A stretch of 64,000 bases of DNA, taken from assembly GCA_020247055.1 (NCBI GenBank), contig JADCJL010000142.1, positions 1 through 64,000 of the forward strand, read 5' to 3'. The notes beneath the pieces are model-generated. The model worked only from the letters and a program-made list of their open reading frames with translations, searched no databases and had not been told where the DNA came from. Of this stretch, positions 44,305-54,354 are shown one piece after another; the first letter of the stretch is position 1; each line of letters opens with the position of its first letter. The position numbers were made by a program, and so were the translations under genes. The DNA is from Acidobacteriaceae bacterium. GTDB taxonomy: Bacteria > Acidobacteriota > Terriglobia > Bryobacterales > Bryobacteraceae.

Positions 44305-45158
44305 AGCTGTTGCTGCTGTTCCTGCTGTCCGCCCTGCTCCCCGCGCAGGAGGACACCGCGGCCGCCGCCGCCCGCGCCATGCGCGAAGGCCGCTTCGCCG
44401 AAGCCGAACGCCTCTACCGCGCCCTGATCAAGCAAATCCCCCAGGAGCCCCGCCTCCAACTCAACCTCGCCCTCGCGCTCCATTCCGGCAAAAAGTACGC
44501 GGACGCCAACGCCGCCTTCGCCCAATTCTTGAAAACGAACCCACCGCCGGGACCCGTCCATCTGGTGGCCGGCCTGTCGCTGCTCAAAGCCGGTCGCGTG
44601 TGCGACGCCGCCGCTGTACTCGAAACCGCCCGGCGCTGGCAGGCCTCCGAGCAGGTGCTCACCGAACTCGCCGATGCCTACGCGGCTTGCAAACGCTACC
44701 CGCAGGCCGGCGCCGCCTATCTCGCCGCCGCGGCCAAAGCCACGGCCAACGCCGGCCGCCTGCAGCGTGCCGCCGCCCGCGCCTACTGGCAGGCCCGCGA
44801 CTACGCGGCCGCCCTCCCGCTGTTCGCCGCGCTGCGGCGGGCCTTCGAAAACGATGCCGAGTTCCTCTATGAATCCGGCGATACCCTCGCGCGCGCCGAA
44901 GGCTTTGCCGCTGGCCTGCCGCTGCTCGAACGCAGCGTCGAACTCGCCCCCGGCCTCACACCCGCGCGCGGCGCCCTCGGCCGCGCCCTCGTCGAAGCCG
45001 GACGTCACGCCGAAGCCATTCCTCACCTCGTGGCCGCTTCGCCCGCCGATGCCACGCTGCTCATGCCGCTCAGCCGGGCCTATAAAGCCACGGGCCGCGT
45101 CGAGGACGCGGCCCGGGCCGAACAACAGTATCGTCAGTCGCTAAGTGCTCAGAACTGA
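44301..45158 (+). CDS. Exported TPR protein
   Basis: The 285-residue protein has a signal peptide (about 1-16) and is otherwise made of tetratricopeptide repeats (about 20-280), such as REGRFAEAERLYRALIKQIP and further pairs of helices rich in Ala. ATG 44301 overlaps the stop of the CRTAC1 gene (ATGA), so translation is coupled. TPR proteins of this type assist assembly of protein complexes; here a role with the receptor and the CRTAC1 protein is likely but unproven. The final ten bases overlap the convergent Oar-like gene. Confidence 0.85.
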   Translation: MKLLLLFLLSALLPAQEDTAAAAARAMREGRFAEAERLYRALIKQIPQEPRLQLNLALALHSGKKYADANAAFAQFLKTNPPPGPVHLVAGLSLLKAGRVCDAAAVLETARRWQASEQVLTELADAYAACKRYPQAGAAYLAAAAKATANAGRLQRAAARAYWQARDYAAALPLFAALRRAFENDAEFLYESGDTLARAEGFAAGLPLLERSVELAPGLTPARGALGRALVEAGRHAEAIPHLVAASPADATLLMPLSRAYKATGRVEDAARAEQQYRQSLSAQN

Positions 45159-48100
45159 ATCCGGATACCTAGCTGAATGTTCCGTGGACCGACGTTGGTC
45201 GTACCGGTGACGACACCAAAGTTGGGATCGGCCATATTGGTATTGGCCCGTCCAAACTGCGGGGTATTGGTGAAGTTGAACATCTCGGCGCGGAACTGTG
45301 CTTTCCAGTTCTCACCCCAGCGGAAGTTCTTGAGAATCGCCAGATCGGCGTGGTTCGTGGGACCGAACCGGATGTTGGGAATCCAGCGCGGCGCATTACC
45401 CAGTTCAAAGTTACCCGGCGTCGTGAAGGCCGCCGTATTGAACCAACGGTCCGGCGTCGGGTTGGCAATAGCCGCTGCCTTCAAGTCAGCCACGTTCGGC
45501 CGCTGTATCTGGAAGCCGTAGGCGCTCAGCGTGTTCGGCGCCGTGAAGCCCAGCGGCAAGCCGCTCGAGAACCGGATGATGGTGGAAACCTGCCAGCCGC
45601 CCACAATGGCGTTGGCCACCGGATGCATGTCAGACAGGAACTTGCGACCCTTGCCCACCGGCATCTCGTAGACCAGCGCGTTCACGAAGCTCTGCGGAAT
45701 GTCATGGGCCGAAATGGAGCGGTCCACGCTCAGGTCATAGTAGTCGCGCAGCGTGTCGCCCACTTCCCATCCCTGCCATTCGCTGGCGTTATCGATGGCC
45801 TTGGACCATTGGTAGGTCGTCAGCAGGTTCAGGTCCTTGCCCATCTGCCAGTGATAGCGCAGCACCAGTGCGTTGAAGCTGGCGCTGGCGCCCGGCGCAT
45901 CGGCCGAAAGGTTCACGCCGAGAAACTGCGGATGCGGCCGCAGCAGCCGGTGTTGGGGAATGGTCGCCCCGGCCAGCGCACCGGTCGGGATAATGCCGAA
46001 GAACGGATTCCGTACGGCGTTGTTCAGCGCGGCGCCCTGCGAGAGGAACTCCTTAGGCATCTGGTTGGCCTGCTGGCCGGTGCCGAACGAGAGCTTGCGG
46101 CTCTGGGAACCGGTGAAGCCGGCTTCAAACACCATGCCCTGCTTAATCTCAAACTGGAAGTCGACGCTGAAGTTCTGCACGTAGCCCTGCGGATGGTGCC
46201 GCGAGAAAGCGTTAACATTGTCGCCAACCTGGGTCAGGAGACCGAGACTCGAACCGACAGGCTGGTTGAATCCATTCGGGAATGGATTGCGCAGCAGCGC
46301 ATTCCGGTTCGGGTTGATGCCGTCGGCGCCAGCCGTCGAAACCCATTCGGTAGTCGTCGAGAAACCCTGGTTCGCGCCGCCGCCCGTTTGCGGATAGAAG
46401 ATGCCGTAGCCGCCGCGGAAGACGAGTTTATCGGTGAGCTTGTAGGCCATGCCGAAGCGCGGCGCGAAGTTGGTGTACTCGGTGTCCCACGCCCCGCGGT
46501 TATTGGGCGAGACAAAGACAAGACCACCCACCAGGGGCAAACCGGTCCGCTGGGCCAGCGGACTCGCCGCTGTGAAATCGAAGTTGTTCAGCCGGTTGAA
46601 ACGCTCCGTGCGCGCCAGTTGGACCTCCCAGCGTAGACCCATGTGAAGCGTCAGCTTGCGGTTGGCACGCCACGAGTCTTGAAAGTAGAGGCCATGATAT
46701 CCCGCGGCGTTCGCCGTCCCAATGCCAATGGGCGCGCTGCCGCTGGCGCCGACGCCGAGCAGAAGCGAAGCAATCCCGTCGCCGGTCACTGAACTGGCCA
46801 CGGCCGCCGTGGGGCCCGAAGTGAGGCCGCGCGTGAAGTTGAACGCCGGGGTGTTGAAGTCGGTATTGTTCAGTCGCGCCGCTTCGCCCAGCCAGCCGAA
46901 CTTCAGGCTGTGGGCGCCGAGTTCCTTGGTGAGGTTGACCTGGAGATTGTGCGTTTCCCGGGGCACATTCAGGAAACGGCGGTTATTCAACGAAGCGTAG
47001 CCCTGAACCGAGAAGCCAGGATAGGTCTGCGCCTGGAATTGAGAGACCAACTGTTGCGAGAAACCGAGGGTCGTCGCGTTCAGGCCTTGCGACGGCGAGT
47101 TCTGATTCTCCCGCCACCGGCCGGAGCCGAGCAGCACGTTGATCACCCAGGTGGGCGAGGGCGTAATGGTCGTCCCGATCACAACGTGGTGCCGCGGGTT
47201 GACGTCCGAGAAGTTCGTATCCGCGCCGTTGCCGAAAAACACCGGCGCCACGTTCTCCTGCCAGGCCTTCGTGAAGCGGCCGAACATGGTCCACTTCTCG
47301 CTCTTGGCCCAGTCAATCCGCAGATCCAGGCGATCGTTGATCGTGTTGGTCTTGCCCGCGGCGACAAAGTTGCGGGCGTTGGTCCCGGGATCGCCCTGCG
47401 TGTTCGCGGCCGGAAACAGCCCAATCACTTTCGCCGCCACCGGGTCGATCAGCGCCGCCGGAATGCGGTTGCCGGGAAACGCATCGCGGATAAAGCCACT
47501 GCCGTTCGGATTGGGTCGCGTCGAAAACGGATCAAAGATCGTGGCCAGCGTCCCGTTACCGTTGAAGGTCTGCGAAAAATCGCCGCCGCGCTGCAGCGCC
47601 GTCGGCACGTTCGAGATGTTCGTGCCCGGCGAACCCTGGCGCAAGCCCTCATAGGCCGTAAAGAAGAACAGCCGGCTCGACCGCTTGATCGGTCCGCCCA
47701 CCGCGGCGCCAAACTGGTTGCGCTGAAACAGCACGCGGGGCAGCCCCGACCGGTTGTTGGCCCAGGAGTTGGCGTCCAGCTTGTCGTTGCGCAGGAACTC
47801 AAACACCGAACCATGGAACGCGTTCGATCCGCCGCGCGTGATCATGTTCACCGCGCCGCCGTCGGACTTGCCAAACTGCGCGTCGAACTGGTTCCGGACA
47901 ATGCTCACCTCCTGCACCGAGTCCACGCTCGGCGAAGCGATCAGTCCGCCCCAATCGACGGCCGCCGCCGGCACGCCGTCAATCAATGTCAAGCCAGCCT
48001 GTCCGCGGCCACCGTTCATCGAAAAGCGGTTGTGGTTCTGGTCCTGCGTCGCCTGCGAGATGCCCGTCCGCACGGCGATCACGCCCGCGTTCACGTGTAC

Positions 48101-48571
48101 GAGCACGAACGGATTCCGCGCGTTCACCGGCAGGTCCAGCACCGCCTGCTGATTCAAAGTTACTGAGCGGTTGGCCGATTGCGTGTCGAGCATCGTCACC
48201 CCGGCCGTGACCTCAACCACCTGCGTGACTTCGCCGAGTTGCAGGTTAAAGTTCAATTCAAGAGTCGCGTTGACGCGCAGTTCCGTATTCTTCTGCACAC
48301 TCTTGCGGAACCCGGTCATCTCCACGGATACCTCATAGTTGCCGGGAGGGAGCTGCGAGAAGATATAGCGGCCATCGCCGCCCGTGGTCGCCTGCCGCGT
48401 ATCGCTCGTGGCTTCGTTTCGCACCCGCACCGTGGCGCCCGCAATGGTCGCCTGGCCGGGGTCCATGACCACGCCGGAGATATTGCCCGTAAAGGTTTGC
48501 GCGCCAAGACCCGCCGCCATCAGCAGCAGGCCCCAAACCGATCGACTCAGTCGGAAAGATTGTATGTTCAT
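45149..48571 (-). CDS. Oar-like TonB-dependent receptor with carboxypeptidase-regulatory domain
   Basis: The 1140-residue protein has a signal peptide (about 1-24), a carboxypeptidase-regulatory-like domain (about 30-110), a plug with DLPVNARNPFVLVHVNAG and FSMNGGRGQAGLTLIDGVP, and a long barrel ending in Phe (LGIRIQF). It resembles the receptor at 39469 in layout but differs in sequence throughout, so it is a paralogue rather than a recent copy. ATG 48571 opens the signal peptide; an ATG at 48625 lies upstream without better support. No strong Shine-Dalgarno is seen. It converges on the TPR gene and diverges from the PPC gene. Confidence 0.92.
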   Translation of the reverse strand: MNIQSFRLSRSVWGLLLMAAGLGAQTFTGNISGVVMDPGQATIAGATVRVRNEATSDTRQATTGGDGRYIFSQLPPGNYEVSVEMTGFRKSVQKNTELRVNATLELNFNLQLGEVTQVVEVTAGVTMLDTQSANRSVTLNQQAVLDLPVNARNPFVLVHVNAGVIAVRTGISQATQDQNHNRFSMNGGRGQAGLTLIDGVPAAAVDWGGLIASPSVDSVQEVSIVRNQFDAQFGKSDGGAVNMITRGGSNAFHGSVFEFLRNDKLDANSWANNRSGLPRVLFQRNQFGAAVGGPIKRSSRLFFFTAYEGLRQGSPGTNISNVPTALQRGGDFSQTFNGNGTLATIFDPFSTRPNPNGSGFIRDAFPGNRIPAALIDPVAAKVIGLFPAANTQGDPGTNARNFVAAGKTNTINDRLDLRIDWAKSEKWTMFGRFTKAWQENVAPVFFGNGADTNFSDVNPRHHVVIGTTITPSPTWVINVLLGSGRWRENQNSPSQGLNATTLGFSQQLVSQFQAQTYPGFSVQGYASLNNRRFLNVPRETHNLQVNLTKELGAHSLKFGWLGEAARLNNTDFNTPAFNFTRGLTSGPTAAVASSVTGDGIASLLLGVGASGSAPIGIGTANAAGYHGLYFQDSWRANRKLTLHMGLRWEVQLARTERFNRLNNFDFTAASPLAQRTGLPLVGGLVFVSPNNRGAWDTEYTNFAPRFGMAYKLTDKLVFRGGYGIFYPQTGGGANQGFSTTTEWVSTAGADGINPNRNALLRNPFPNGFNQPVGSSLGLLTQVGDNVNAFSRHHPQGYVQNFSVDFQFEIKQGMVFEAGFTGSQSRKLSFGTGQQANQMPKEFLSQGAALNNAVRNPFFGIIPTGALAGATIPQHRLLRPHPQFLGVNLSADAPGASASFNALVLRYHWQMGKDLNLLTTYQWSKAIDNASEWQGWEVGDTLRDYYDLSVDRSISAHDIPQSFVNALVYEMPVGKGRKFLSDMHPVANAIVGGWQVSTIIRFSSGLPLGFTAPNTLSAYGFQIQRPNVADLKAAAIANPTPDRWFNTAAFTTPGNFELGNAPRWIPNIRFGPTNHADLAILKNFRWGENWKAQFRAEMFNFTNTPQFGRANTNMADPNFGVVTGTTNVGPRNIQLGIRIQF

Positions 48572-48684
48572 GAAAGTTAGTCCCGTCGCTAGTAAGGACG
48601 ATCCGCCTAAGTCTATTGAAACCAACCCCCGATTGCAATCGAGGATGCCCGCCGGCCAAGCCCAACCGGTATAGAATTGCGGTG

Positions 48685-50730
48685 ATGATCCCGCGGCGCG
48701 TCCGGCTCCTCTTTTTGACGCTGCTTCCGCTCACGCTCGCAGCGGAGGGGAAGGTGCCGCCCATCTGGCCGCAGATTCAGGGTATCTTCCCGCGCGGCGG
48801 CCAGCGGGGCGCCGCCGTCAAGATCACGCTCAAAGGCCGCAACCTGCAGCAGACGCGCGAACTCCGCTTCCGGTCCCCGCACCTCACCGCCCGCGTCCTG
48901 TCCGCCACTCCCTACCAGGTCGAAGCCCTCGTTACGCTCGCTCCCTCCGCCGAACCCGGTCGCCACGACCTGCGCCTGCTCGCCCCCCACGGCTCCGCCA
49001 TCGGCTATTTCGACGTCGGCACTGTCGCCGAGCGCACCGAGAAAGAGCCCAATAACCACCCGGCCCAGGCCGAACCCCTCCCCTTCCCCGCCCTCGTCAA
49101 CGGCATCCTTACCGCCGGCGACTACGACTACTTCCGCCTCGAAGCCGCCGCCGGCCAGACCCTCACCTTCGACGTGCTCGCAACCCGCAACGGCGCGAGC
49201 ACCGACGCCGCCCTCGCCCTGCTCAACGAAGCCGGCGATGAACTCGCCTTTTCCGACGACTACTACGGCTTCAAAGACCCCCACCTCCGCTACACCTTCG
49301 CGAAAACCGGCCGCTACCTCCTCCGCGTCCACGGCTCAAGCGAAGCCGGCTGCGACACCTGCGACTACCGCCTGCGCGCCGGAACGATGCCGCATGTGGA
49401 AACCGTCATCCCCGCCGGCGGCCAACCCGGCCAACCCACCACCATCACCCTGCGCGGCGTCAACCTGCGGCACCTCGCCGGCGTCACGCTCGGCGACGGC
49501 CTGGCCGAAGGCGAGGTACTCACCGCCACCGCAACGGAGGCCACCGTCCGCCTCACGGTCCCCCCGCACGCCGCGCCCGGCGTCTACAAGCTCCACGGCC
49601 GCGATGCCCTCCTGCCGGCCTCCTTCGTCGTCTCCACCTTTCCGGAGTTCGCCGTCGCCGATGGCTCCGCCCGCAGCCGCAAGGATCCCCTGCCGGTAAC
49701 CCTCCCCGTTATCGCCAACGGCATCCTCAACCGCCCGCGCGCCGCCGACCACTTCGCCTTCCGCGTCGACGGCCCGGAAACGGTCGTCCTCGAAGCCCAC
49801 GCCATGCAGCTCGGCTATCTCACCGACCCGCTCGTCGCCCTCTACGACGAATCCGGTAACCGTCTCGCCTGGCAGGACGACCCGACCACCAACACCGGCA
49901 AAGAGCCGGCCAACCTCGATCCCCATCTCGTCTTCCGCCTGCCCCGGGCCGGCCGCTACACCGCCATGATTCGCGATGCCCAGTTCCGCGGCGACCCGGC
50001 CTTCCTCTACCGCCTCACCATCAAGAAGGCCGAGCCGGACTTCTCGCTCCGCGTCGTCGGTACCGACGACACCCTCTACCGGGGGCGCACCAACACCATC
50101 CTCGTCCGCGTCCGCCGCCTCGAAGGCTGGAACGAGCCCGTCGAGGTCTATGTCCCCCACCTGCCCCCCGGCGTCTCGGTGCAGCCCGTCGTCGCCGAAC
50201 CCAAAAACACGCCCTACACCGGCACCTGCGGAGAAACCCACTACCTCGACGGCACGAACGTGGAGATGCAGATCACCGTCGCCCCCGATGCTCCGCCCCT
50301 GGCCGGCCATCTCGAATTCCGCGGCCGCTCCCGGGGCGTGGAACGGATTGCCCGGACGCGCTACTTCCGCGCCCGCATCCGCCACATCGGCGATGCCGAA
50401 GAGGATCATCTCCGCGTCACCATCGCCGACGCCCCCGGCGCCGTGCTCACCGTCCCGCCCGCCCTCGCCCTCGGCAAAGACCACACCGCCGCCCTCACCG
50501 TCATCGTCACGCGCCTCGACGAAGGCCGCGCCGAACCGCTCGATCTCGCCATCGAAGCCGCGGCCGACGGCCTCACCGCCACCGCCGCCCCGGTCCCGCC
50601 CACCACCACCCGGGCCGAACTCCGGCTCCGTGCCGAAGCCAAAGCCCCGGGCGAATTCGTCGTGGTCGCCCGCCGCGCCGGCGCCGTCATCGGCCGGTCC
50701 CATCCCATTCGTCTTCGGAGCCCGCAATGA
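48685..50730 (+). CDS. Exported PPC-domain protein (planctomycete-type)
   Basis: The 681-residue protein has a signal peptide (about 1-18) and a run of beta-sandwich domains. IPT/TIG-like segments (ITLKGRNLQQTRELRF and ITLRGVNLRHLAGVTL) alternate with bacterial pre-peptidase C-terminal domains, recognised by EKEPNNHPAQAEPL followed by GDYDYFRLEAAAGQTLTFDV and the matching later unit DHFAFRVDGPETVVLEA. Such proteins are typical companions of DUF1549/DUF1553 genes in planctomycetes and acidobacteria and are thought to bind polymers or the cell surface. Its TGA overlaps the ATG of the next gene by four bases (50727-50730). Confidence 0.85.
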   Translation: MIPRRVRLLFLTLLPLTLAAEGKVPPIWPQIQGIFPRGGQRGAAVKITLKGRNLQQTRELRFRSPHLTARVLSATPYQVEALVTLAPSAEPGRHDLRLLAPHGSAIGYFDVGTVAERTEKEPNNHPAQAEPLPFPALVNGILTAGDYDYFRLEAAAGQTLTFDVLATRNGASTDAALALLNEAGDELAFSDDYYGFKDPHLRYTFAKTGRYLLRVHGSSEAGCDTCDYRLRAGTMPHVETVIPAGGQPGQPTTITLRGVNLRHLAGVTLGDGLAEGEVLTATATEATVRLTVPPHAAPGVYKLHGRDALLPASFVVSTFPEFAVADGSARSRKDPLPVTLPVIANGILNRPRAADHFAFRVDGPETVVLEAHAMQLGYLTDPLVALYDESGNRLAWQDDPTTNTGKEPANLDPHLVFRLPRAGRYTAMIRDAQFRGDPAFLYRLTIKKAEPDFSLRVVGTDDTLYRGRTNTILVRVRRLEGWNEPVEVYVPHLPPGVSVQPVVAEPKNTPYTGTCGETHYLDGTNVEMQITVAPDAPPLAGHLEFRGRSRGVERIARTRYFRARIRHIGDAEEDHLRVTIADAPGAVLTVPPALALGKDHTAALTVIVTRLDEGRAEPLDLAIEAAADGLTATAAPVPPTTTRAELRLRAEAKAPGEFVVVARRAGAVIGRSHPIRLRSPQ

Positions 50731-53075
50731 AACCCCTCCTTCTCGCCCTGCTCCCGCTCACGGCCTCCGCCGCCAGCCTTTCCATTCAACCGCCGCGCAT
50801 CGTCCTCCACGGGCCCCACGCCACGCAACTCTACACCGTTACCTTTACCGACAACCAGGGCTACGAGCACGACGTCACCACCGAATGCGCCAGCCCCAAC
50901 CCGGCCCGCGCTACCATGCGCGCCGTAGCCGTCTCCTGCCGCGGACTCCGCGCCACAGCGCCCGTCATCATCGCGCCCGCCGCCCGCGCCCCCGGCATCA
51001 GCTTCGTCAACGACGTCAGCCCCATCTTCACCATGTCCGGCTGCGCCGGCGCCAACTGCCACGGGTCGCTCCGCGGCCAGCGCGGTTTCAAACTCTCGCT
51101 GTTCGGCGTCGAACCCAAGCTCGACTTCGACGCCGTAGCCGCGCAACGCATCAACCGCCAGCAGCCCGAACAAAGCCTGCTCCTCAAGAAGGCCACCGCC
51201 GAGACCGGGCACGGCGGCGGCCTTCGCTTCGCCGCCGACTCGCTCCAGTACCGCACCATCCGCGACTGGATCGCCCAGGGCGCGCCCTACGATCAGGACG
51301 ACTCCGTCCGCGCCGTCAGCCTCCGCGTCTACCCCGAAGAGCGCATCCTGCTCGGCCCGCAACAGAAGCAGCAGTTGATTGCCGTCGCCACCTACTCCGA
51401 TGGCAGCGTCCGCGATGTCACCCGCCTCGTGCAATACTCCTCAAACGGACCGGACACCGCGCAGGTAACCGCCAACGGCGTCGTCACCGCGCTCGAGGCT
51501 GGCGAGACGGCCATCATGGTGCGGACCATGGGCCAGGCCGTCGCCGCCCGGATCCTCGTCGCCGCCGGCCCCACCGCCGCCGACTACCCCCGGCTCGCCG
51601 CCAACAACTTCGTCGACGAACACATCTTCAGCAAGCTGCGCCGGCTGAACATCCGCCCTTCGGGCCCTGCCACCGATAGCGAGTTCCTGCGCCGCGTCTA
51701 CCTCGACACGGTCGGACTGCTGCCCACCGAAGCCGACACGCGCCGCTTCCTCGCCTCCACCGCGCCCGACAAACGCCGCGCCGAAATCGACCGCCTGCTC
51801 AACCGCCGCGAATTCGCCGAGCTGTGGGCGCTGAAGTTCACCGAACTGTTCCGCGCCGGAACGCGCGAGGCCGGCGCCAAAGGCGCGCGCATCGTCTACA
51901 ACTTCATCCGCGACTCCTTCCTCGCCAACAAGCCCTACGACCGCTTCGTGCGCGAGATCCTCCTCAGCCAGGGGGCCCACAGCTTCGCCGCCTCCTCGCA
52001 GGACGGACTCCCCAACGCGCCGACCAGCTTCTATAACATCAGCTTCGACTCGAACGCCCCCGATCACGCCACCAACATCAGTCAACTGTTCCTGGGCGTT
52101 CGCCTCGAGTGCGCCAAGTGCCACAACCATCCCTGGGAGAAGTGGACCCAGGACGACTTCTATGGCTTTGCGGCCTTCTTCGCCCGCGTCGGCATCAAGG
52201 AGGTCTATGAAAACGACGAAAACGCCACGCAGTACATGGAAGAAGGCGCCGTCGAACATCCCAAGACCAGGAAGAAAATGGTGGCCCGCGTGCTCGACGG
52301 CAAACAGGTACCCGACTCCCAGGACGCCGACATCCGCGAAGAGCTAGCCGCCTGGATGACGGCGCCCGATAACCCGTACTTCGCCCGCACGATGGTCAAT
52401 CGCGTCTGGAAGCACTACTTCGGCCGCGGCTTCGTCGAAGAGGTGGACGACTTCCGCGTCACCAACCCTGCCTCCCATCCGGCCCTGCTCGACGCCCTCG
52501 CGCGAGACTTCGCCGCACACCGCTTCGACCTGCGCCATCTGATGCGCACCATCCTCAACTCGCGCGCCTATCAGCTGTCGGCTGAACCCAGCCCCTCCAA
52601 CCGCTCCGACACGATCAACTTCAGCCGCTTCCCCATCCGCCGCCTGCTCGCCGAAACGCTGCTCGACACCATGAGCCAGGCCACCGGGGTTCCCGAAAAG
52701 TTCCCCGGCTATCCGCCCGGCACCCGCGCCATGCAGGTCTACGCGGCCGGCGCCGGCGGCTACCTGCTCTCCTCGTTCGGCCGTCTGAGCCGGGACATCC
52801 TCTGCGAACGCGACGCGCAGCCCGACATAGCGCAGACCATGCACCTCATCTCCGGCGCCACGCTGCAGAACAAAATTACGCAGGCTGCCTTCGACCCCGC
52901 CCTGAGCAACGAACAGCTGCTCGAACAGATCTACCTGCGCAGCCTCGTCCGTCTGCCTTCGGCCGCCGAACGCACCGCCGTGCTCGCCATGGCGAAAGCC
53001 GGCGACCGCCGCAAGGTGTTCGAGGATCTCCTGTGGGCCATCCTGAATTCCAAAGAGTTCCTCTACCAGCACTAG
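50727..53075 (+). CDS. DUF1549/DUF1553 cytochrome-like protein with PSCyt motif
   Basis: The 782-residue protein has a signal peptide (about 1-16), a Big/Ig-like part (about 17-85), a planctomycete-type cytochrome segment with GCAGANCHGS (Cys106, Cys111, His112) that could bind heme, a second Ig-like bacterial domain (about 210-280), DUF1549 (about 300-500) and DUF1553 (about 535-770). In planctomycetes the pair DUF1549/DUF1553 occurs with DUF1501 proteins and carbohydrate- or sulfate-ester-linked systems, but no activity is established. It overlaps the PPC gene and is followed one base later by the DUF1501 gene. Confidence 0.9.
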   Translation: MKPLLLALLPLTASAASLSIQPPRIVLHGPHATQLYTVTFTDNQGYEHDVTTECASPNPARATMRAVAVSCRGLRATAPVIIAPAARAPGISFVNDVSPIFTMSGCAGANCHGSLRGQRGFKLSLFGVEPKLDFDAVAAQRINRQQPEQSLLLKKATAETGHGGGLRFAADSLQYRTIRDWIAQGAPYDQDDSVRAVSLRVYPEERILLGPQQKQQLIAVATYSDGSVRDVTRLVQYSSNGPDTAQVTANGVVTALEAGETAIMVRTMGQAVAARILVAAGPTAADYPRLAANNFVDEHIFSKLRRLNIRPSGPATDSEFLRRVYLDTVGLLPTEADTRRFLASTAPDKRRAEIDRLLNRREFAELWALKFTELFRAGTREAGAKGARIVYNFIRDSFLANKPYDRFVREILLSQGAHSFAASSQDGLPNAPTSFYNISFDSNAPDHATNISQLFLGVRLECAKCHNHPWEKWTQDDFYGFAAFFARVGIKEVYENDENATQYMEEGAVEHPKTRKKMVARVLDGKQVPDSQDADIREELAAWMTAPDNPYFARTMVNRVWKHYFGRGFVEEVDDFRVTNPASHPALLDALARDFAAHRFDLRHLMRTILNSRAYQLSAEPSPSNRSDTINFSRFPIRRLLAETLLDTMSQATGVPEKFPGYPPGTRAMQVYAAGAGGYLLSSFGRLSRDILCERDAQPDIAQTMHLISGATLQNKITQAAFDPALSNEQLLEQIYLRSLVRLPSAAERTAVLAMAKAGDRRKVFEDLLWAILNSKEFLYQH

Positions 53076-53076
53076 C

Positions 53077-54351
53077 ATGAAGATTCCAATGCATCGTCGC
53101 GGCTTTATCCGGATCGGCTCGATTGCCGCCTTCGGCACCCTCAGCTGGGGCGACGTGCTCCGCCTGCGCGCCGCCGCTCCCGCCAAAGACATTTCCATCA
53201 TCCACCTCTGGCTCGCCGGCGGACTCAGCCATCTCGACACCTTCGACATGCGGCCCCAGGCCGACCGGAAGTACCGCAGCCCGTTCCGCCAGATCCCCAC
53301 CACCGTGGATGGCCTGCAGATCTCCGAACACCTCCCGCGCACGGCGCAGCGCATGAACCGCGTCACGCTCATCCGCAGCATGACGCACAAGCAGTCCGCC
53401 CACGGCGCGGCGCAGACGCTCATGCTGAGCGGCCACGATGCCCTGCCCACGCTGCTCGCCCCGGCCATGGCCTCGGTGATCGCCAAAGAGCTCGGCGCCC
53501 GTAACGAACTGCCGCCCTACGTCAACATTCCGCAGCCGCGCGGCAACAACGCCCGCGCCGGATTCCTCGGCCCCCGCTACAACCCGTTTTCGGCCGGCAA
53601 CGTCAACGTTCCCAACTACTCGGTCCGCGACATGGACCTGCCCCTGGGCGTCGACTGGGCCCGCATGGAAGGCCGTCACAGCCTGCTCCATCTGGTGGAT
53701 GCCAAGATCAGAAACTGGGACACCTCGGAGGCCTTCGGCACTCTGGACAGCTACTACCAATCGGCGCTCGAACTGATGAAGAGCCCCCGGGCCAAGAAAG
53801 CATTCAACATCGCCGAAGAACCCGAGAAGGTCCGCAACGACTACGGCCGCACTCAGATGGGCCAGGGGTGCCTTCTCGCCCGGCGGTTGGTGGAAGCCGG
53901 GGTCCGCTTCGTCAGCGTGGGCAAAGGCGACAACGAATGGGACCATCACGCCAACCTCTTTCCGGCCTATGCCAACGAGTTCATGCCGGAGCTCGATAAC
54001 GCCTTCTCCGCGCTGCTCGACGATCTCGAACAGCGCGGCATGCTCGATTCGACGCTTGTCCTCGTCACCGGCGAGTTCGGGCGCACGGCCGAGATCAACG
54101 TGAACACGGGCCGCGACCACTGGCCGAACTGCTTCTCGCTCGTCGTCGCCGGGGCCGGGGTGCCGCGGGGGCAGGTGGTGGGCGCCTCCGACGCCGATGG
54201 AATGTATGTGAAGGACCGCCCGGTTGAAGTGCCGGACTTCACAGCCACGATCTTCAAAAAGCTCGGCATCGACTTTCAAAAAGAGTACGTCTCCAACATC
54301 GGCCGCCCGCTGAAGATCTCCGCCGGCAAGCCGCTCAATTTCCTGGGTTAG
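53077..54351 (+). CDS. DUF1501 exported protein
   Basis: The 424-residue protein has a Tat-type signal (HRRGFIRIGS) and the DUF1501 fold, related to sulfatases and alkaline phosphatases. Typical stretches are IIHLWLAGGLSHLDTFDMRP near residue 40, GVRFVSVGKGDNEWDHH and LVLVTGEFGRTAEINVNTGRDHWP near the C-terminus. DUF1501 proteins are encoded beside DUF1549/DUF1553 proteins and are probably metal-binding periplasmic enzymes of unknown substrate. The gene lies one base after the DUF1553 gene. The next gene follows after three bases in the same frame, separated only by TAG and one codon. Confidence 0.92.
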   Translation: MKIPMHRRGFIRIGSIAAFGTLSWGDVLRLRAAAPAKDISIIHLWLAGGLSHLDTFDMRPQADRKYRSPFRQIPTTVDGLQISEHLPRTAQRMNRVTLIRSMTHKQSAHGAAQTLMLSGHDALPTLLAPAMASVIAKELGARNELPPYVNIPQPRGNNARAGFLGPRYNPFSAGNVNVPNYSVRDMDLPLGVDWARMEGRHSLLHLVDAKIRNWDTSEAFGTLDSYYQSALELMKSPRAKKAFNIAEEPEKVRNDYGRTQMGQGCLLARRLVEAGVRFVSVGKGDNEWDHHANLFPAYANEFMPELDNAFSALLDDLEQRGMLDSTLVLVTGEFGRTAEINVNTGRDHWPNCFSLVVAGAGVPRGQVVGASDADGMYVKDRPVEVPDFTATIFKKLGIDFQKEYVSNIGRPLKISAGKPLNFLG

Positions 54352-54354
54352 CCG

